From positions 1 to 42,335 of the forward strand of contig JBIKKG010000005.1 of NCBI GenBank assembly GCA_044360485.1: DNA of 42,335 nt, in the 5' to 3' direction. Below are positions 7,172 through 16,324 of the stretch, in pieces. A program made the translations under genes and the position numbers. Source of the DNA: UBA4615 sp044360485 (lineage in GTDB: Bacteria > Pseudomonadota > Gammaproteobacteria > Burkholderiales > Burkholderiaceae_E). Each line of letters opens with the position of its first letter. The first letter of the stretch is position 1. The notes beneath the pieces were generated by a model that worked only from the letters and a program-made list of their open reading frames with translations, was not told the DNA's origin and did not search any database.

Positions 7172-9535
7172 ATGCCGTCTTCTCATGCGTCGGGGTCTGC
7201 GACCCGGGATCCACTGCGCCGTCTCGCGCTGCGCGCTGCCATGCGACTGGCAGCGTGTCTGGCGTTGTGTGCGGGTTTGCTGCCGACCATGGTGCCGGCC
7301 CAGACACAGGCTCGCACGGGTGCCCAGCGTGTTGACGCGGTCACGGTCGAACTGATCGCTGATCGCGCGAGCGTCGCACGGTCCGGGCAGATTGAGCTGG
7401 CGCTGCGGCTGGCGCATGAACCCGGTTGGCATACCTACTGGCGCAATTCGGGTGATTCCGGATTGCCCACCACTGTCGAGCCCTCCGGGCCCGCTCAGAC
7501 CCTATTCGGGCCGCTGCGCTGGCCTGCCCCCAAACGCATGTGGGTCGGGCCACTGGCCAATTATGGCTATGAGGGCGAGGTGGCCTTGCCCTTTCAGGCG
7601 CAATTGCCCGCCGCATTACCCGCGGGTACGGTGCGTTTCGAAGCCTTCGCGCAGTGGTTGGTTTGTAGGGAGGTGTGCGTGCCGGGCGAAGCCCGCGTCG
7701 CGCTGGAGTTGCCGCAGTCGGCTCCCGGCGAGGGTTTGCGTCCATCGGCACAGGCGGCCTTGTTTCAGGCCATGTCGGCCCGTATTCCTGATCCGGCGCG
7801 TGCGCTGCCGGCGAACCTGTTTCTCGAGGCGCGCACGGCGTCGCTGACGTTTGACGCGGCGGCACTGGCGGGCGCCGGCGTGTCGGCCCAGGGTCCGCAG
7901 GCGGTCGAGTTTTTCCCATATGTCCCTGGCGAGATCACCCCCGCCGCGCAACAGTCCTTGTTGCGCACGTCCAGTGGCTGGCGCATCGACCTGCAGCTGG
8001 CCGAGGATGCGAAGCCGCCAGCACGGATGCAGGGGTTGTTGTGGGTCGATGACCGGCCGATCGAGGTGCAGGCGCAGGTGGCTGTGGGGCCCCCGCCCGA
8101 TGGCCGACTCGTGTTCTCGACACCGCAGCCCGTGGCCTCGGCCACGACGAGCTCATCGGACAGCGCTGCATCCGGCCCCGGTCGATTGCTGCAGGCGGGT
8201 ACGCCGGCAGCCTCAGCCGATCGCGTCAGCGCGCCCTCGGTGCAGCGTGACAGTGCGACATCGGCCAGCGGCTGGCTGGCATCGCTGGCGCTGGGCCTGA
8301 TCGGCGGCCTGTTGCTCAACCTCATGCCCTGCGTTTTTCCGGTGATCGGCCTGAAGGTGCTGGGTTTTGCGCAAGCCTCGCCTGATGCACCGGAAGGGCG
8401 GCGCGCCATGCGGCAGGGTGGCTTTGCCTTCGCAGGCGGGGTACTGGTGTCCTTCTGGCTGTTGGGCGGGCTGATGCTGGCGCTGCGAGCGGCGGGCGAT
8501 GCCATCGGCTGGGGATTCCAGTTGCAGTCGCCTGGTTTCGTGGCAGCGATGGCCTTGCTGTTTGTGCTGATTGGCTTGAACTTCTCAGGCGTTTTCGAGA
8601 TCGGCCTGGGCCTTACGCGTCTGGGCAACGTTGGCGCAAACGGCAGTGCAGATCGTCGTGGCCCTTCCCTGACCGGCTCGTTCGGCGCGGGCGTGCTTGC
8701 CGCAGCCGTGGCCACGCCTTGCACTGCCCCATTCATGGGTTCGGCGCTGGGCTTGACGCTCAGCCAGCCGCCGGCACAAGCCATGGCCGTGTTTACCGCC
8801 ATCGGACTGGGCATGGCCTTGCCCTATGCCCTGCTGGGGGTGTTCCCGGCGTGGTTGCGTGTGCTGCCCAGACCGGGCCGCTGGATGGAAACCTTGCGCC
8901 AGGTGTTGGCATTCCCGATGTACGCCAGTGCCGTCTGGCTCACCTGGGTGCTCGCGCAGCAAGCGGGGGCCGATGCGATGCTCAGACTGCTGCTGGCAGC
9001 GGTCCTGCTGGCCGCGGCTGCCTGGGCCTGGGGGCGGTTTTCAGGGCCGCCTCGCGCCCGCCCCGGGCTCGCACTGAGCCTGGTGATCGCCTGCGCAGCC
9101 GGCATGATCAGCCTGCTGGAACCCGTGGTCCGTAGTGACCAGGAGCCTGCGCAGCAGCCCTCGGCGGCGGCGCCAACCGTCGCTGCGGGCGATTGGGAGC
9201 CCTGGTCTGAAGCACGGGTGGCGGCAGCGCTGGCGGCTGGCAAACCGGTGTTCATCGACTTCACTGCAGCCTGGTGTGTCACCTGTCAGGCCAACAAGCG
9301 TCTGGTGCTCGAGCGCCCCGCGGTGACTCAGGCCTTCGAGCAGGCCGGCGTCGTGAGGTTGCGTGCCGACTGGACGCGCCGCGATGCCCTGATCGCCGCT
9401 GAATTGGCGCGCCATGGTCGCAATGGGGTGCCGCTGTACCTCCTGATCCGCCCGGGGCAGCGGGAAGCACATGTCTTGCCTGAAGTGCTCACGGTCGCCG
9501 GGGTGCTCGAGGCGCTGACCATCCGAACGCAATAA
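7172..9535 (+). CDS. dsbD: DsbD/ScsB-type thiol:disulfide interchange protein
   Basis: This is an inner-membrane electron conduit that would move reducing power from cytosolic thioredoxin to periplasmic thiol proteins. The product is 787 residues. An N-terminal signal/anchor (to about residue 45) precedes a periplasmic domain with the cysteine pair CREVC near 165-169. A central CcdA-like membrane domain of about eight helices has its redox cysteines in LMPCVFPV (about 386) and ATPCTAPF (about 516). A C-terminal thioredoxin domain has WCVTC near 699-703. All three cysteine pairs are thus intact. The extended N-terminal domain resembles ScsB more than enteric DsbD. The start at 7172 lacks a clear ribosome site; ATG 7241 is an alternative that keeps the hydrophobic signal. 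Confidence 0.9.
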   Translation: MPSSHASGSATRDPLRRLALRAAMRLAACLALCAGLLPTMVPAQTQARTGAQRVDAVTVELIADRASVARSGQIELALRLAHEPGWHTYWRNSGDSGLPTTVEPSGPAQTLFGPLRWPAPKRMWVGPLANYGYEGEVALPFQAQLPAALPAGTVRFEAFAQWLVCREVCVPGEARVALELPQSAPGEGLRPSAQAALFQAMSARIPDPARALPANLFLEARTASLTFDAAALAGAGVSAQGPQAVEFFPYVPGEITPAAQQSLLRTSSGWRIDLQLAEDAKPPARMQGLLWVDDRPIEVQAQVAVGPPPDGRLVFSTPQPVASATTSSSDSAASGPGRLLQAGTPAASADRVSAPSVQRDSATSASGWLASLALGLIGGLLLNLMPCVFPVIGLKVLGFAQASPDAPEGRRAMRQGGFAFAGGVLVSFWLLGGLMLALRAAGDAIGWGFQLQSPGFVAAMALLFVLIGLNFSGVFEIGLGLTRLGNVGANGSADRRGPSLTGSFGAGVLAAAVATPCTAPFMGSALGLTLSQPPAQAMAVFTAIGLGMALPYALLGVFPAWLRVLPRPGRWMETLRQVLAFPMYASAVWLTWVLAQQAGADAMLRLLLAAVLLAAAAWAWGRFSGPPRARPGLALSLVIACAAGMISLLEPVVRSDQEPAQQPSAAAPTVAAGDWEPWSEARVAAALAAGKPVFIDFTAAWCVTCQANKRLVLERPAVTQAFEQAGVVRLRADWTRRDALIAAELARHGRNGVPLYLLIRPGQREAHVLPEVLTVAGVLEALTIRTQ

Positions 9536-9633
9536 GCGGTCGCCTCGTTACAATCCCCCGTTTGGGCGCTTCGCGTCGCCCGGCCGCTTGGCCGCTTGGC
9601 CAGGGTGCCATCCATCCGGGGAGTCTGTTCGTC

Positions 9634-10257
9634 ATGCCAGTGATTGCGGTCATGAATCCGAAGGGCGGTGTCGGTAAATCGACGCTGGCCACCCACATTG
9701 CAGGGCTGTATGCGTCGCAGGGCCATGAGGTCATGCTGGGCGACGTCGACCGCCAGCAGTCGTCCAAAGCCTGGCTGGGTCTGCGTCCTCAGAGTGTGGC
9801 GCCGATCCGCACCTGGGATCTCAGCTTGGGCCTGGCCCGCCCGCCGCGGGGTGTCACCCATGTGGTGCTTGATACGCCTGCCCAAATGCCTGATCGCAAG
9901 CAGTCGGAGGTCTTGCGGGTGGTCGACAAGATCCTGGTGCCCTTGCAGCCGTCGATCTTCGACATTCTGGCCACGCGTGAATTTCTCGATGCACTGCGCA
10001 CGCAGATGCCGCGTGCAGGACAGTTCGAATCACGTGTGGCCGTCGTCGGTATGCGGGTCGATGCGCGCACGCGTGCAGCCGAGCAGCTGCGCCTGTTTGT
10101 CGACCAGCTCGGCGTGCCGGTGGTGGGCTACCTGCGCGACACGCAAAACTATGTGCAGCTGTGCGCCCACGGCCTCACCCTGTTCGATCTGCCTGAGTAT
10201 CGATTCGAGCAGGACCGCGCCACCTGGGCCGGGCTGACCACCTGGTTGCAGTCCTGA
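9634..10257 (+). CDS. Orphan ParA/MinD-type P-loop ATPase
   Basis: This ParA-family ATPase has 207 residues, the size of chromosomal orphan ParA proteins that position cargo on the nucleoid or at the membrane. The deviant Walker A KGGVGKST is at about residues 11-18, including the signature lysine, and is followed by LGDVDRQQSS (switch I) and VVLDTPAQMPD (switch II/Walker B). There is no N-terminal DNA-binding domain and no ParB gene nearby, so plasmid or chromosome partitioning is unlikely. The ATG at 9634 has a GGGGAG site about ten bases upstream. It is followed 17 bases later by the TldD-like gene, so the two may be co-transcribed. The cargo is unknown. Confidence 0.88.
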   Translation: MPVIAVMNPKGGVGKSTLATHIAGLYASQGHEVMLGDVDRQQSSKAWLGLRPQSVAPIRTWDLSLGLARPPRGVTHVVLDTPAQMPDRKQSEVLRVVDKILVPLQPSIFDILATREFLDALRTQMPRAGQFESRVAVVGMRVDARTRAAEQLRLFVDQLGVPVVGYLRDTQNYVQLCAHGLTLFDLPEYRFEQDRATWAGLTTWLQS

Positions 10258-10274
10258 ACGCGCTCTTGCCAGCA

Positions 10275-11726
10275 ATGCTGCCGCGCGCGCCTTCCGCGGG
10301 TGCGCGGGTCAGCGTGCGCGAGGTGGAAGATCGGTTCGAGCACCTGCTGGTGCGCCGGGGGATCACTCACCCGATTGAAACCGGCCACGACCGCGGTGCC
10401 ATGGTCACGGTCTGGCGACGCCAGGGCGTCGGCTACTGTGCCACGGCGGATCTGAGCGCCGCGAGCTTGCAGCAGGCTGCCGACACCGCAGACCAATGGG
10501 CAGCATTGGCCGAACGGTATGGTGTGTTCGACGGACTGGATCTGCACACGCTGCTGGAGGCCGCACCCACTGCACAGCACCACGCGATGGAGTCTGCGGC
10601 CGCTGTCGAACCGCTGCCCCCGCGTTCAGTACTCATCGACCTGCTGCGTGCGGAGTCGGCAGCGATGCCCCTGGATGCGCGCATCGTGTCGTGGTCTGCA
10701 CGGCTCAATCTGACCCACCGTACCCAGCAGTTGTGGATCGATGGGCAATTGCGTTCGGCCCATGCCGTGCGTTTCGTTGAGCCCAATCTGGAAGCGACCG
10801 CTGCCCACGCAGGCGTGGCCCAGACCCGCACGCTGGGCGGGCAGTACAACGGATTCTGTCAGCAGGGTGGTTTTGAGGTGATTCGTGCGAGCGGCCTGAT
10901 GGGCGGCGGTGTGCGGATCGCCAACGAGGCACTCCAACTGCTGGATGCGCCTGAATGCCCAAGCGGTGCCATGGATCTGCTGCTCGCACCCGATCAGATG
11001 ATGCTGCAGATTCACGAGTCGATCGGACACCCACTGGAGCTCGACCGCATTCTGGGCGACGAGCGCAATTTTGCCGGGACGAGCTTTGTGACGCTCGACA
11101 TGTTTGGCCGCTATGCCTACGGCTCGCCGCTGCTGAATGTGAGTTTCGATCCGGGCATGCCCCGTGAACTGGCGGGCTATCCGGCCGATGATGACGGTGA
11201 GCGGGCGAGCAAGGTCTGGCTGATCCGAGAGGGCATTTTGCACAGCCCGCTGGGCGGTGGGCTGTCGCGTGCACGCGCAGCGCAGCGTGGCGTGAGCCTG
11301 GAGGGCACAGCGAATTCACGTGCAATCGGCTGGCACCGTGCACCCATCGACCGCATGGCCAACCTGAATGTGGAGCCGGGCGATGCCTCACTCGACCAGA
11401 TGGTCGCGTCGGTCGAGCGCGGCGTGATGATGCGCACCAATGTCTCGTGGTCGATCGACGATGCGCGCAACAAGTTTCAGTTCGGCTGCGAATGGGGCCA
11501 GCTCATCGAAGACGGACGCCTGACCACCGTGGTGCGCAATCCGGGCTATCGCGGCATCTCGGCGACCTTCTGGCGCAGCCTCAGTGCGGTGGGGGATCGC
11601 GCCACGGTCGAGGTGCTGGGCACCCCGTTTTGCGGCAAGGGCGAACCGGGTCAGGTCATCCGTGTGGGGCATGCCTCACCGGCCTGCCTCTTTCGTCAGG
11701 TGGACGTGTTTGGGGGGCAGGGGTAA
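10275..11726 (+). CDS. TldD-like metalloprotease subunit
   Basis: This TldD/PmbA family protein of about 483 residues is the likely catalytic partner of the next gene. The zinc motif HESIGH (HExxxH) is at about residues 247-252, followed by PLELDRILGDERNFAGTSFV as in the family, and GTANSRAIG and NVSWSIDDARNKFQFGCEWG are conserved C-terminal blocks. In E. coli, TldD and TldE form a heterodimer that degrades unfolded peptides, such as the antitoxin CcdA, and trims the microcin B17 leader. This pair is divergent from canonical TldD/PmbA, so its substrate may differ. An in-frame TTG at 10266 is an alternative start. The stop is followed two bases later by the TldE-like ATG, a sign of coupling. 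Confidence 0.85.
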   Translation: MLPRAPSAGARVSVREVEDRFEHLLVRRGITHPIETGHDRGAMVTVWRRQGVGYCATADLSAASLQQAADTADQWAALAERYGVFDGLDLHTLLEAAPTAQHHAMESAAAVEPLPPRSVLIDLLRAESAAMPLDARIVSWSARLNLTHRTQQLWIDGQLRSAHAVRFVEPNLEATAAHAGVAQTRTLGGQYNGFCQQGGFEVIRASGLMGGGVRIANEALQLLDAPECPSGAMDLLLAPDQMMLQIHESIGHPLELDRILGDERNFAGTSFVTLDMFGRYAYGSPLLNVSFDPGMPRELAGYPADDDGERASKVWLIREGILHSPLGGGLSRARAAQRGVSLEGTANSRAIGWHRAPIDRMANLNVEPGDASLDQMVASVERGVMMRTNVSWSIDDARNKFQFGCEWGQLIEDGRLTTVVRNPGYRGISATFWRSLSAVGDRATVEVLGTPFCGKGEPGQVIRVGHASPACLFRQVDVFGGQG

Positions 11727-11728
11727 GC

Positions 11729-13159
11729 ATGCGCGCACTGTTCGATACCCTGGCCGAGGCCTTGACCGCACACACGCGACCGGGCGAGTTTGCCTGCGCA
11801 TCACTCGAGGCTGAGGCCTCCGACTTCGTACGACTCAATGGTGCGCGCATTCGCCAGGCAGGCCGGGTCGGTCGGGCCGTCGCCCGAGTGCGGCTCGTCG
11901 AGGGTGATCGTCAGGCCATCCATCATCTGACCTTGCCCGGACTGCAGGCCGATGCCGACAGCATGCGTGCGTTGCTCGCCGACGCGATGGGCGCCTTGCG
12001 GGCATCGCTGCGCGACAGCGCGCCCGATCCGCTGCTCGATGTGAACCGTGCGCCGGTCACGCTCAACGACAGTGATAGCGATAGCGATGAAGGCGCCTCG
12101 ATCCATGTGCGCACGCCGGGCCTGGCATCCGCTGCAGTCGAGTCCGGTGCAGTCGCGCCGAGTGCGGCATTCGATCGCGCCTTGTTTCTCGATACCGTGG
12201 CCAGCGCTGCTGGCGACGCCGATCTCGTGGGGTTCTGTGCGGCTGGCCCGATGGCGCGCGGCTTTTGCAGCAGCACGGGGGCCAGGCTCTGGTACCGGCG
12301 CCACAGTGTGTCCTTCGACTGGTCGGTGCACTTGCCGCCCGATGCGGGCAGCGGTGAACGCAAGGCGGTGAAGTCGGGTTGGTCGGGCGAGCGCTTCGAT
12401 CCGCAAGCCGTACATGAGGCGATTGCGCAGACCCGGCGCGATGCCCAGGTCATGGCGCGCCCGGTGCGACGTCTTGCGCCGGGCGAATACCGCGCGCTGT
12501 TTTCACCACGCGCCGTGGCCGATCTCTTGTCGATGCTGGGTTGGGGCGGCTTTTCAGCCCGCGCACATCACGGCGGTCAGTCCCCGTTGGCACGTTTGCG
12601 CAGTGGCGAGGCGCGTTTCTCTGCCTTACTGAATCTGGCTGAAGATTTGGGGGCAGGCTTTGCGCCACGCTTTCAGACCGACGGCTACGCCCGACCCGAG
12701 CGGGTGCCGCTGATTGAGCAAGGCCGATTCGCCGATTGGCTGGTGAGCCCGACCACGGCACGCGAATATGGCCTGACCAGCAACGCCGCCGGCGCATATG
12801 AATCGCCCGATGCGCTGGTCATGTCCGCTGGCAACCTGTCCGATGCGCAGGCCTTGCAGGCCCTGGGAACAGGCATTTCGCTGGCCAACCTCTGGTATCT
12901 CAACTTCTCCGACCGCCAGGCCTGTCGTCTGACCGGGATGACCCGATTTGCCTGCCTGTGGGTCGAAGACGGGGAGCCGGTGGGCCCGATTGAAGCCATG
13001 CGGTTCGATGACAGCCTCTTTGAGATGCTGGGCGATCGACTCGAGGCCCTGGGCGACACCGTGGTGCGCATGCCAGCCACCGATACCTACGATGGCCGGG
13101 CCACCGGCGGTGTGGCCGCACCCGGCGCTTTGGTCAGCGCCGTGCGCTTCGCCCTGTGA
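11729..13159 (+). CDS. TldE/PmbA-like partner of the TldD-like protease
   Basis: The product is 476 residues and belongs to the second half of the TldD/TldE system; it has no HExxxH motif. Family-like blocks are PGEYRALFSPRAVADLLSML, FQTDGYARPERVPLIEQGRF, GLTSNAAGAYESPDALVM, and the C-terminal GISLANLWYLNFSD with LTGMTRFACLWVEDGEPVGP. TldE is the non-catalytic subunit that shapes the substrate channel. The ATG at 11729 begins two bases after the TldD-like stop. Residues about 114-121 form an acidic Asp-Ser repeat (DSDSDSDE), encoded by a short hexanucleotide repeat at 12068-12091. This looks like an unstructured loop and is not a usual family feature as far as I know. Confidence 0.83.
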   Translation: MRALFDTLAEALTAHTRPGEFACASLEAEASDFVRLNGARIRQAGRVGRAVARVRLVEGDRQAIHHLTLPGLQADADSMRALLADAMGALRASLRDSAPDPLLDVNRAPVTLNDSDSDSDEGASIHVRTPGLASAAVESGAVAPSAAFDRALFLDTVASAAGDADLVGFCAAGPMARGFCSSTGARLWYRRHSVSFDWSVHLPPDAGSGERKAVKSGWSGERFDPQAVHEAIAQTRRDAQVMARPVRRLAPGEYRALFSPRAVADLLSMLGWGGFSARAHHGGQSPLARLRSGEARFSALLNLAEDLGAGFAPRFQTDGYARPERVPLIEQGRFADWLVSPTTAREYGLTSNAAGAYESPDALVMSAGNLSDAQALQALGTGISLANLWYLNFSDRQACRLTGMTRFACLWVEDGEPVGPIEAMRFDDSLFEMLGDRLEALGDTVVRMPATDTYDGRATGGVAAPGALVSAVRFAL

Positions 13160-13260
13160 GCTAGAATCTCCTGAGGGAGACCGGATTGCGTGCGCAGACA
13201 CGGAACCGGCAACAATGACAAGCCCGGTTGCGCCCTGCAGCCGACACAAGGGAGACGCTC

Positions 13261-14499
13261 ATGAAGTTCATGTCGTTCAATCTCATGCCGTACCGGTTTT
13301 TGCCGATGGATTTTCCACAGCAGCACCGTTCGGTCTGGGTCGACATTCCGGGTGAACTGTTTGATCCGGAAAAGGGCAACCAGCTCTACAACGAGTACAT
13401 GGATCAGCTGGAATATGCTGCGACCGTGGGCTTCGATGGCATCTGCGTCAACGAGCACCATGCCAACGGCTACGGCATCATGCCCTCGCCAAATATCATT
13501 GCCGCCAGCCTGGCGCGTCGCACCAAAGACGTGGCCATCGTGGTGCTGGGCAATTCCGTGGCGCTCTACAACCCGCCGGTGCGCGTGGCCGAAGAATTCG
13601 CCATGCTCGATTGCATTTCGGGCGGTCGGCTGGTGGCGGGCTTTCCGGTGGGCACCAGCATGGACACCAACTATGCCTACGGTGAAGTGCCCACGACCCT
13701 GCGCGACAAGTACTACGAAGGCGTGCGGCTGATCATGGAAGCCTGGAAGCGCAACGATGTGTTCGCCTTCAATGGCGAATACACCCAGATGCGCTATGTG
13801 AACTGCTGGCCCAAGCCCGTGCAGCGACCCCATCCGCCGGTGTGGATTCCTGGCGGTGGTTCGGTCGAAACCTGGGATTACTGCGCCGACAACAACTTTC
13901 TCTACAGCTACTTGTCGTTCTCGGGTTACAAGCGCGCCAAGGTCTTCATGGATGGCTTCTGGGACACGCTCGAGCGCAAGGGCTTGCCGCGCAATCCGTA
14001 TCAGTCGGGCTTTGTGCAGTTCGTGGCCGTGGGTGACTCCGACGACGAATGCGCCGAGAAGTTCGGCCCCCATGCCGAGTGGTTCTTCAACAAGACCCAG
14101 CATGTGTATGGCGGCTTTGCCGAGGCGCCCGGCTATCGCACGCTCACCACGATCAAGATGGGCATGGAGAGCCAGCAGAAGGGCCCGCGCATCATCGACA
14201 CCACCTGGAAGGAGATGATCGATCGCGGCACGGTCATTGCGGGCACGCCCAAGCGTGTGATCGAACAGATCGAAGATCTCGCCCGTTCGCTGAACACCGG
14301 GCACCTGGGCATCCTGGGGCAGTTCGGTGATATGCCGCACGACCGCACCATGGTGAACCTCAAGCGCATTGGTACCGAAGTCGTGCCTAAGCTGCGTCAT
14401 CTGTGGGACGACAAGTGGGAAGACCACTGGTGGCCCAAGCCCATGAAGTCGCCGCGTCTGCCGCATGCCATCCCGAGTTTTGCGGGAGCGCAGGCATGA
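13261..14499 (+). CDS. LLM-class (bacterial luciferase-like) flavin-dependent oxidoreductase
   Basis: This TIM-barrel enzyme of 412 residues belongs to the luciferase-like monooxygenase superfamily. It would use FMNH2 supplied by a separate reductase, or F420, to oxygenate or reduce an organic substrate. Typical blocks are ATVGFDGICVNEHHANGYG (about 54-72), RVAEEFAMLDCISGGRLVAG and the N-terminal beta strand MKFMSFNLMPYR. The C-terminal third carries GTPKRVIEQIEDLA, also usual in the family. The start is supported by AAGGGAGA ending about six bases upstream. The stop overlaps the start of the next hydrolase in an ATGA arrangement, so the two proteins are probably made in equal amounts and act in sequence. 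The substrate is unknown. Confidence 0.9.
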   Translation: MKFMSFNLMPYRFLPMDFPQQHRSVWVDIPGELFDPEKGNQLYNEYMDQLEYAATVGFDGICVNEHHANGYGIMPSPNIIAASLARRTKDVAIVVLGNSVALYNPPVRVAEEFAMLDCISGGRLVAGFPVGTSMDTNYAYGEVPTTLRDKYYEGVRLIMEAWKRNDVFAFNGEYTQMRYVNCWPKPVQRPHPPVWIPGGGSVETWDYCADNNFLYSYLSFSGYKRAKVFMDGFWDTLERKGLPRNPYQSGFVQFVAVGDSDDECAEKFGPHAEWFFNKTQHVYGGFAEAPGYRTLTTIKMGMESQQKGPRIIDTTWKEMIDRGTVIAGTPKRVIEQIEDLARSLNTGHLGILGQFGDMPHDRTMVNLKRIGTEVVPKLRHLWDDKWEDHWWPKPMKSPRLPHAIPSFAGAQA

Positions 14500-15287
14500 G
14501 TCAGACCCTGACGCTGGCTGGCAACGGTCTGAACGTTGAATACGAGCGGGTGGGCAGTGGACCGGTTCTGGTCTATCTGCACGGCGCCTTCGGACTGCAA
14601 TGGTCGATGCCACTGGTGCAGGCGCTGGCGCAGCATCACACCGTCGTCGCGCCGTACATGCCCGGTTATGGGCGCAGCGAAGGGCTGGAGCGCATTGGCT
14701 CGTTTTACGACCTGTCGGTCTGGCTCGATGAAGTGCTCGATGCGCTCAAGCTCGATCAGGTGGCCATTGCCGGCCATGATTTTGGTGGCGCGGCAGCGGC
14801 CGAATACGCGGCGCTCTACCGGCGTCGCATCGAGAAGGTGGTCTTGCTCGCGCCCTATGGGCTGTGGCCGCAACAGGGTGAACCGCTGACCGATATTTTT
14901 GCGCTCACACCGGGTGCTCTCACCCGGGTGCTGTATGCCGACCCCACGGGCCCCCACGCAAACGACTTCAATGTGCAGTATCCGGACAAGGCTCAGCAGG
15001 ACGAGGCGATTCTGGCGCGCAGACAGGCCCTGATCGCAGCGGCCAAGCTGATGTGGCCCATTCCCGACAAGGGACTGCGCCGGCGGCTCTATCGCATCAC
15101 GGTGCCCACGCTGCTGATCGGTGCGCGCCAGGACGGCATCCTGCCCGAGTCCTACATGAAGGACTTCGCGTCAGCGATTGCCGGCGCGCGTCTGGTCATG
15201 GTGCAAGCCGGCCACATGCTGCCGCAGGAAGCCACGGCTGAGGTCACACACGAGATCTGCGGATTTCTGCAACACGCCACCGCCTGA
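14496..15287 (+). CDS. Alpha/beta hydrolase with an aspartate nucleophile
   Basis: This is an alpha/beta-fold hydrolase of 263 residues. The oxyanion-hole motif HGAFG is at about 29-33. The nucleophile elbow reads G-H-D-F-G-G at 93-98, so the expected Ser is Asp95. Later come the acid region GARQDGILP and the catalytic His in AGHMLPQE. An Asp nucleophile is the mark of epoxide hydrolases and haloalkane/haloacid dehalogenases of this fold, not of esterases. I read the codon as GAT in the sequence. The gene overlaps the LLM oxidoreductase stop by four bases (ATGA). A joint pathway, in which the flavoenzyme forms the compound that this enzyme hydrolyses, is an inference. The precise substrate is not assignable. 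Confidence 0.87.
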   Translation: MSQTLTLAGNGLNVEYERVGSGPVLVYLHGAFGLQWSMPLVQALAQHHTVVAPYMPGYGRSEGLERIGSFYDLSVWLDEVLDALKLDQVAIAGHDFGGAAAAEYAALYRRRIEKVVLLAPYGLWPQQGEPLTDIFALTPGALTRVLYADPTGPHANDFNVQYPDKAQQDEAILARRQALIAAAKLMWPIPDKGLRRRLYRITVPTLLIGARQDGILPESYMKDFASAIAGARLVMVQAGHMLPQEATAEVTHEICGFLQHATA

Positions 15288-15323
15288 GTTCGCACACTGG
15301 ACGCACCCTGGAGAGCACGACCC

Positions 15324-16313
15324 ATGTCACACAAACCGATCAACGCAAGCCGGCGCCACGCAGTGGGTGCCCTGGCTGCGACCACTGCGGTGCTGTCCGC
15401 ACCGGCTATCGTGCAGGCTCAGAACCGCTGGAAGCCTGAGCGCCCGATGTCGATCTACAACCCGTTTGCAGCGGGTGGCGCCACCGACCTGCATATGCGG
15501 CTGCTGGCAGATCGGGTGGGCAAGACGCTCGGTCAACCGGTGCTGGTGGAAGTCAAGCCGGGTGCGGCCGGGACTCTCGCGCCCGCCGCGCTGGTCAATG
15601 CCAAGCCCGACGGCCACACGGTGGCCTGCATGAGCATCAATAGCCTGCGTTATCCGCACTACCAGCAGGTGGCGTGGAATCCGCTGCGCGACTTCACTTA
15701 CATCACTGGTCTGTCCGGCTACACGATCGGCGTGGTGGTGCGCACCGACTCACCGTTCAAGACCATCGAGGACCTGATCGCGGCAGGCAAGAAGGAGCCG
15801 GAGAAGTACACCTACGGCACCAGCGGCATTGGTGGCACGGGTCAACTGCTGATGATCGAAGTCGATCAGGCCACGGGCGCCAAGTTCACGCATGTGCCGT
15901 ACAAAGGCGGGGCTGAATGGATGCAGGCGCTGCTGTCGGGGCAGGTGCACTTTCTGGCGGACGCAGCACAGTGGGCACCGCATGTGGATGCCGGCCAGTG
16001 CCGCATCCTGGCCATGGCCACCGAGCAGCGTATTCCCAAGTACGCCAACGTGCCCACACTGCGTGAGCGTGGCTTCAATACTGTGGCCTACAGCCCCTAC
16101 GGTCTGGTGGGTCCTAAGGACATGCCGCCCGGTATCGTGCAAACCTTGCATGAGGCCTTCAGCGAGGCTAGCAACGAGCCGGCCACGATTCAGTTCCTGG
16201 AACGCTATATCCAGGTGCCCTGGAAGTCGAACCCGGCCGAGTTTCGTGCCTTCGCCGAGAAGTACTACGTCGACGTCAAGCCCCTGCTGGTACGGGCCGG
16301 TCTGGCCAAGTAG
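15324..16313 (+). CDS. Bug/TctC family periplasmic solute receptor (second copy)
   Basis: This is a second orphan Bug receptor, 329 residues. The N-terminus ASRRHAVGALAATTAVLSAP has a twin-arginine pair followed by a hydrophobic stretch and a likely cleavage site at IVQAQ, so it may be exported by Sec or possibly Tat. The mature start has the family ligand loop in a modified form: PMSIYNPFAAGGATDLHMRL, where the usual VPFPPGG reads NPFAAGG. The ATG at 15324 has GGAGAG about ten bases upstream. It lies 36 bases after the alpha/beta hydrolase, so its ligand may be the substrate of the LLM/hydrolase pair. Sequence differs clearly from the first copy, so this is not a recent duplication. Confidence 0.91.
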   Translation: MSHKPINASRRHAVGALAATTAVLSAPAIVQAQNRWKPERPMSIYNPFAAGGATDLHMRLLADRVGKTLGQPVLVEVKPGAAGTLAPAALVNAKPDGHTVACMSINSLRYPHYQQVAWNPLRDFTYITGLSGYTIGVVVRTDSPFKTIEDLIAAGKKEPEKYTYGTSGIGGTGQLLMIEVDQATGAKFTHVPYKGGAEWMQALLSGQVHFLADAAQWAPHVDAGQCRILAMATEQRIPKYANVPTLRERGFNTVAYSPYGLVGPKDMPPGIVQTLHEAFSEASNEPATIQFLERYIQVPWKSNPAEFRAFAEKYYVDVKPLLVRAGLAK

Positions 16314-16324
16314 CCGCGCGTCAA

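Noticed and set aside
11447..11728. Upstream extension of the TldE-like frame
   Set aside because: It lies inside the TldD-like gene; the ATG two bases after its stop is the natural coupled start.
13087..14613. 508-residue open frame antisense to the LLM oxidoreductase
   Set aside because: It covers a well-supported gene on the other strand and shows no motifs, so it is a shadow frame.
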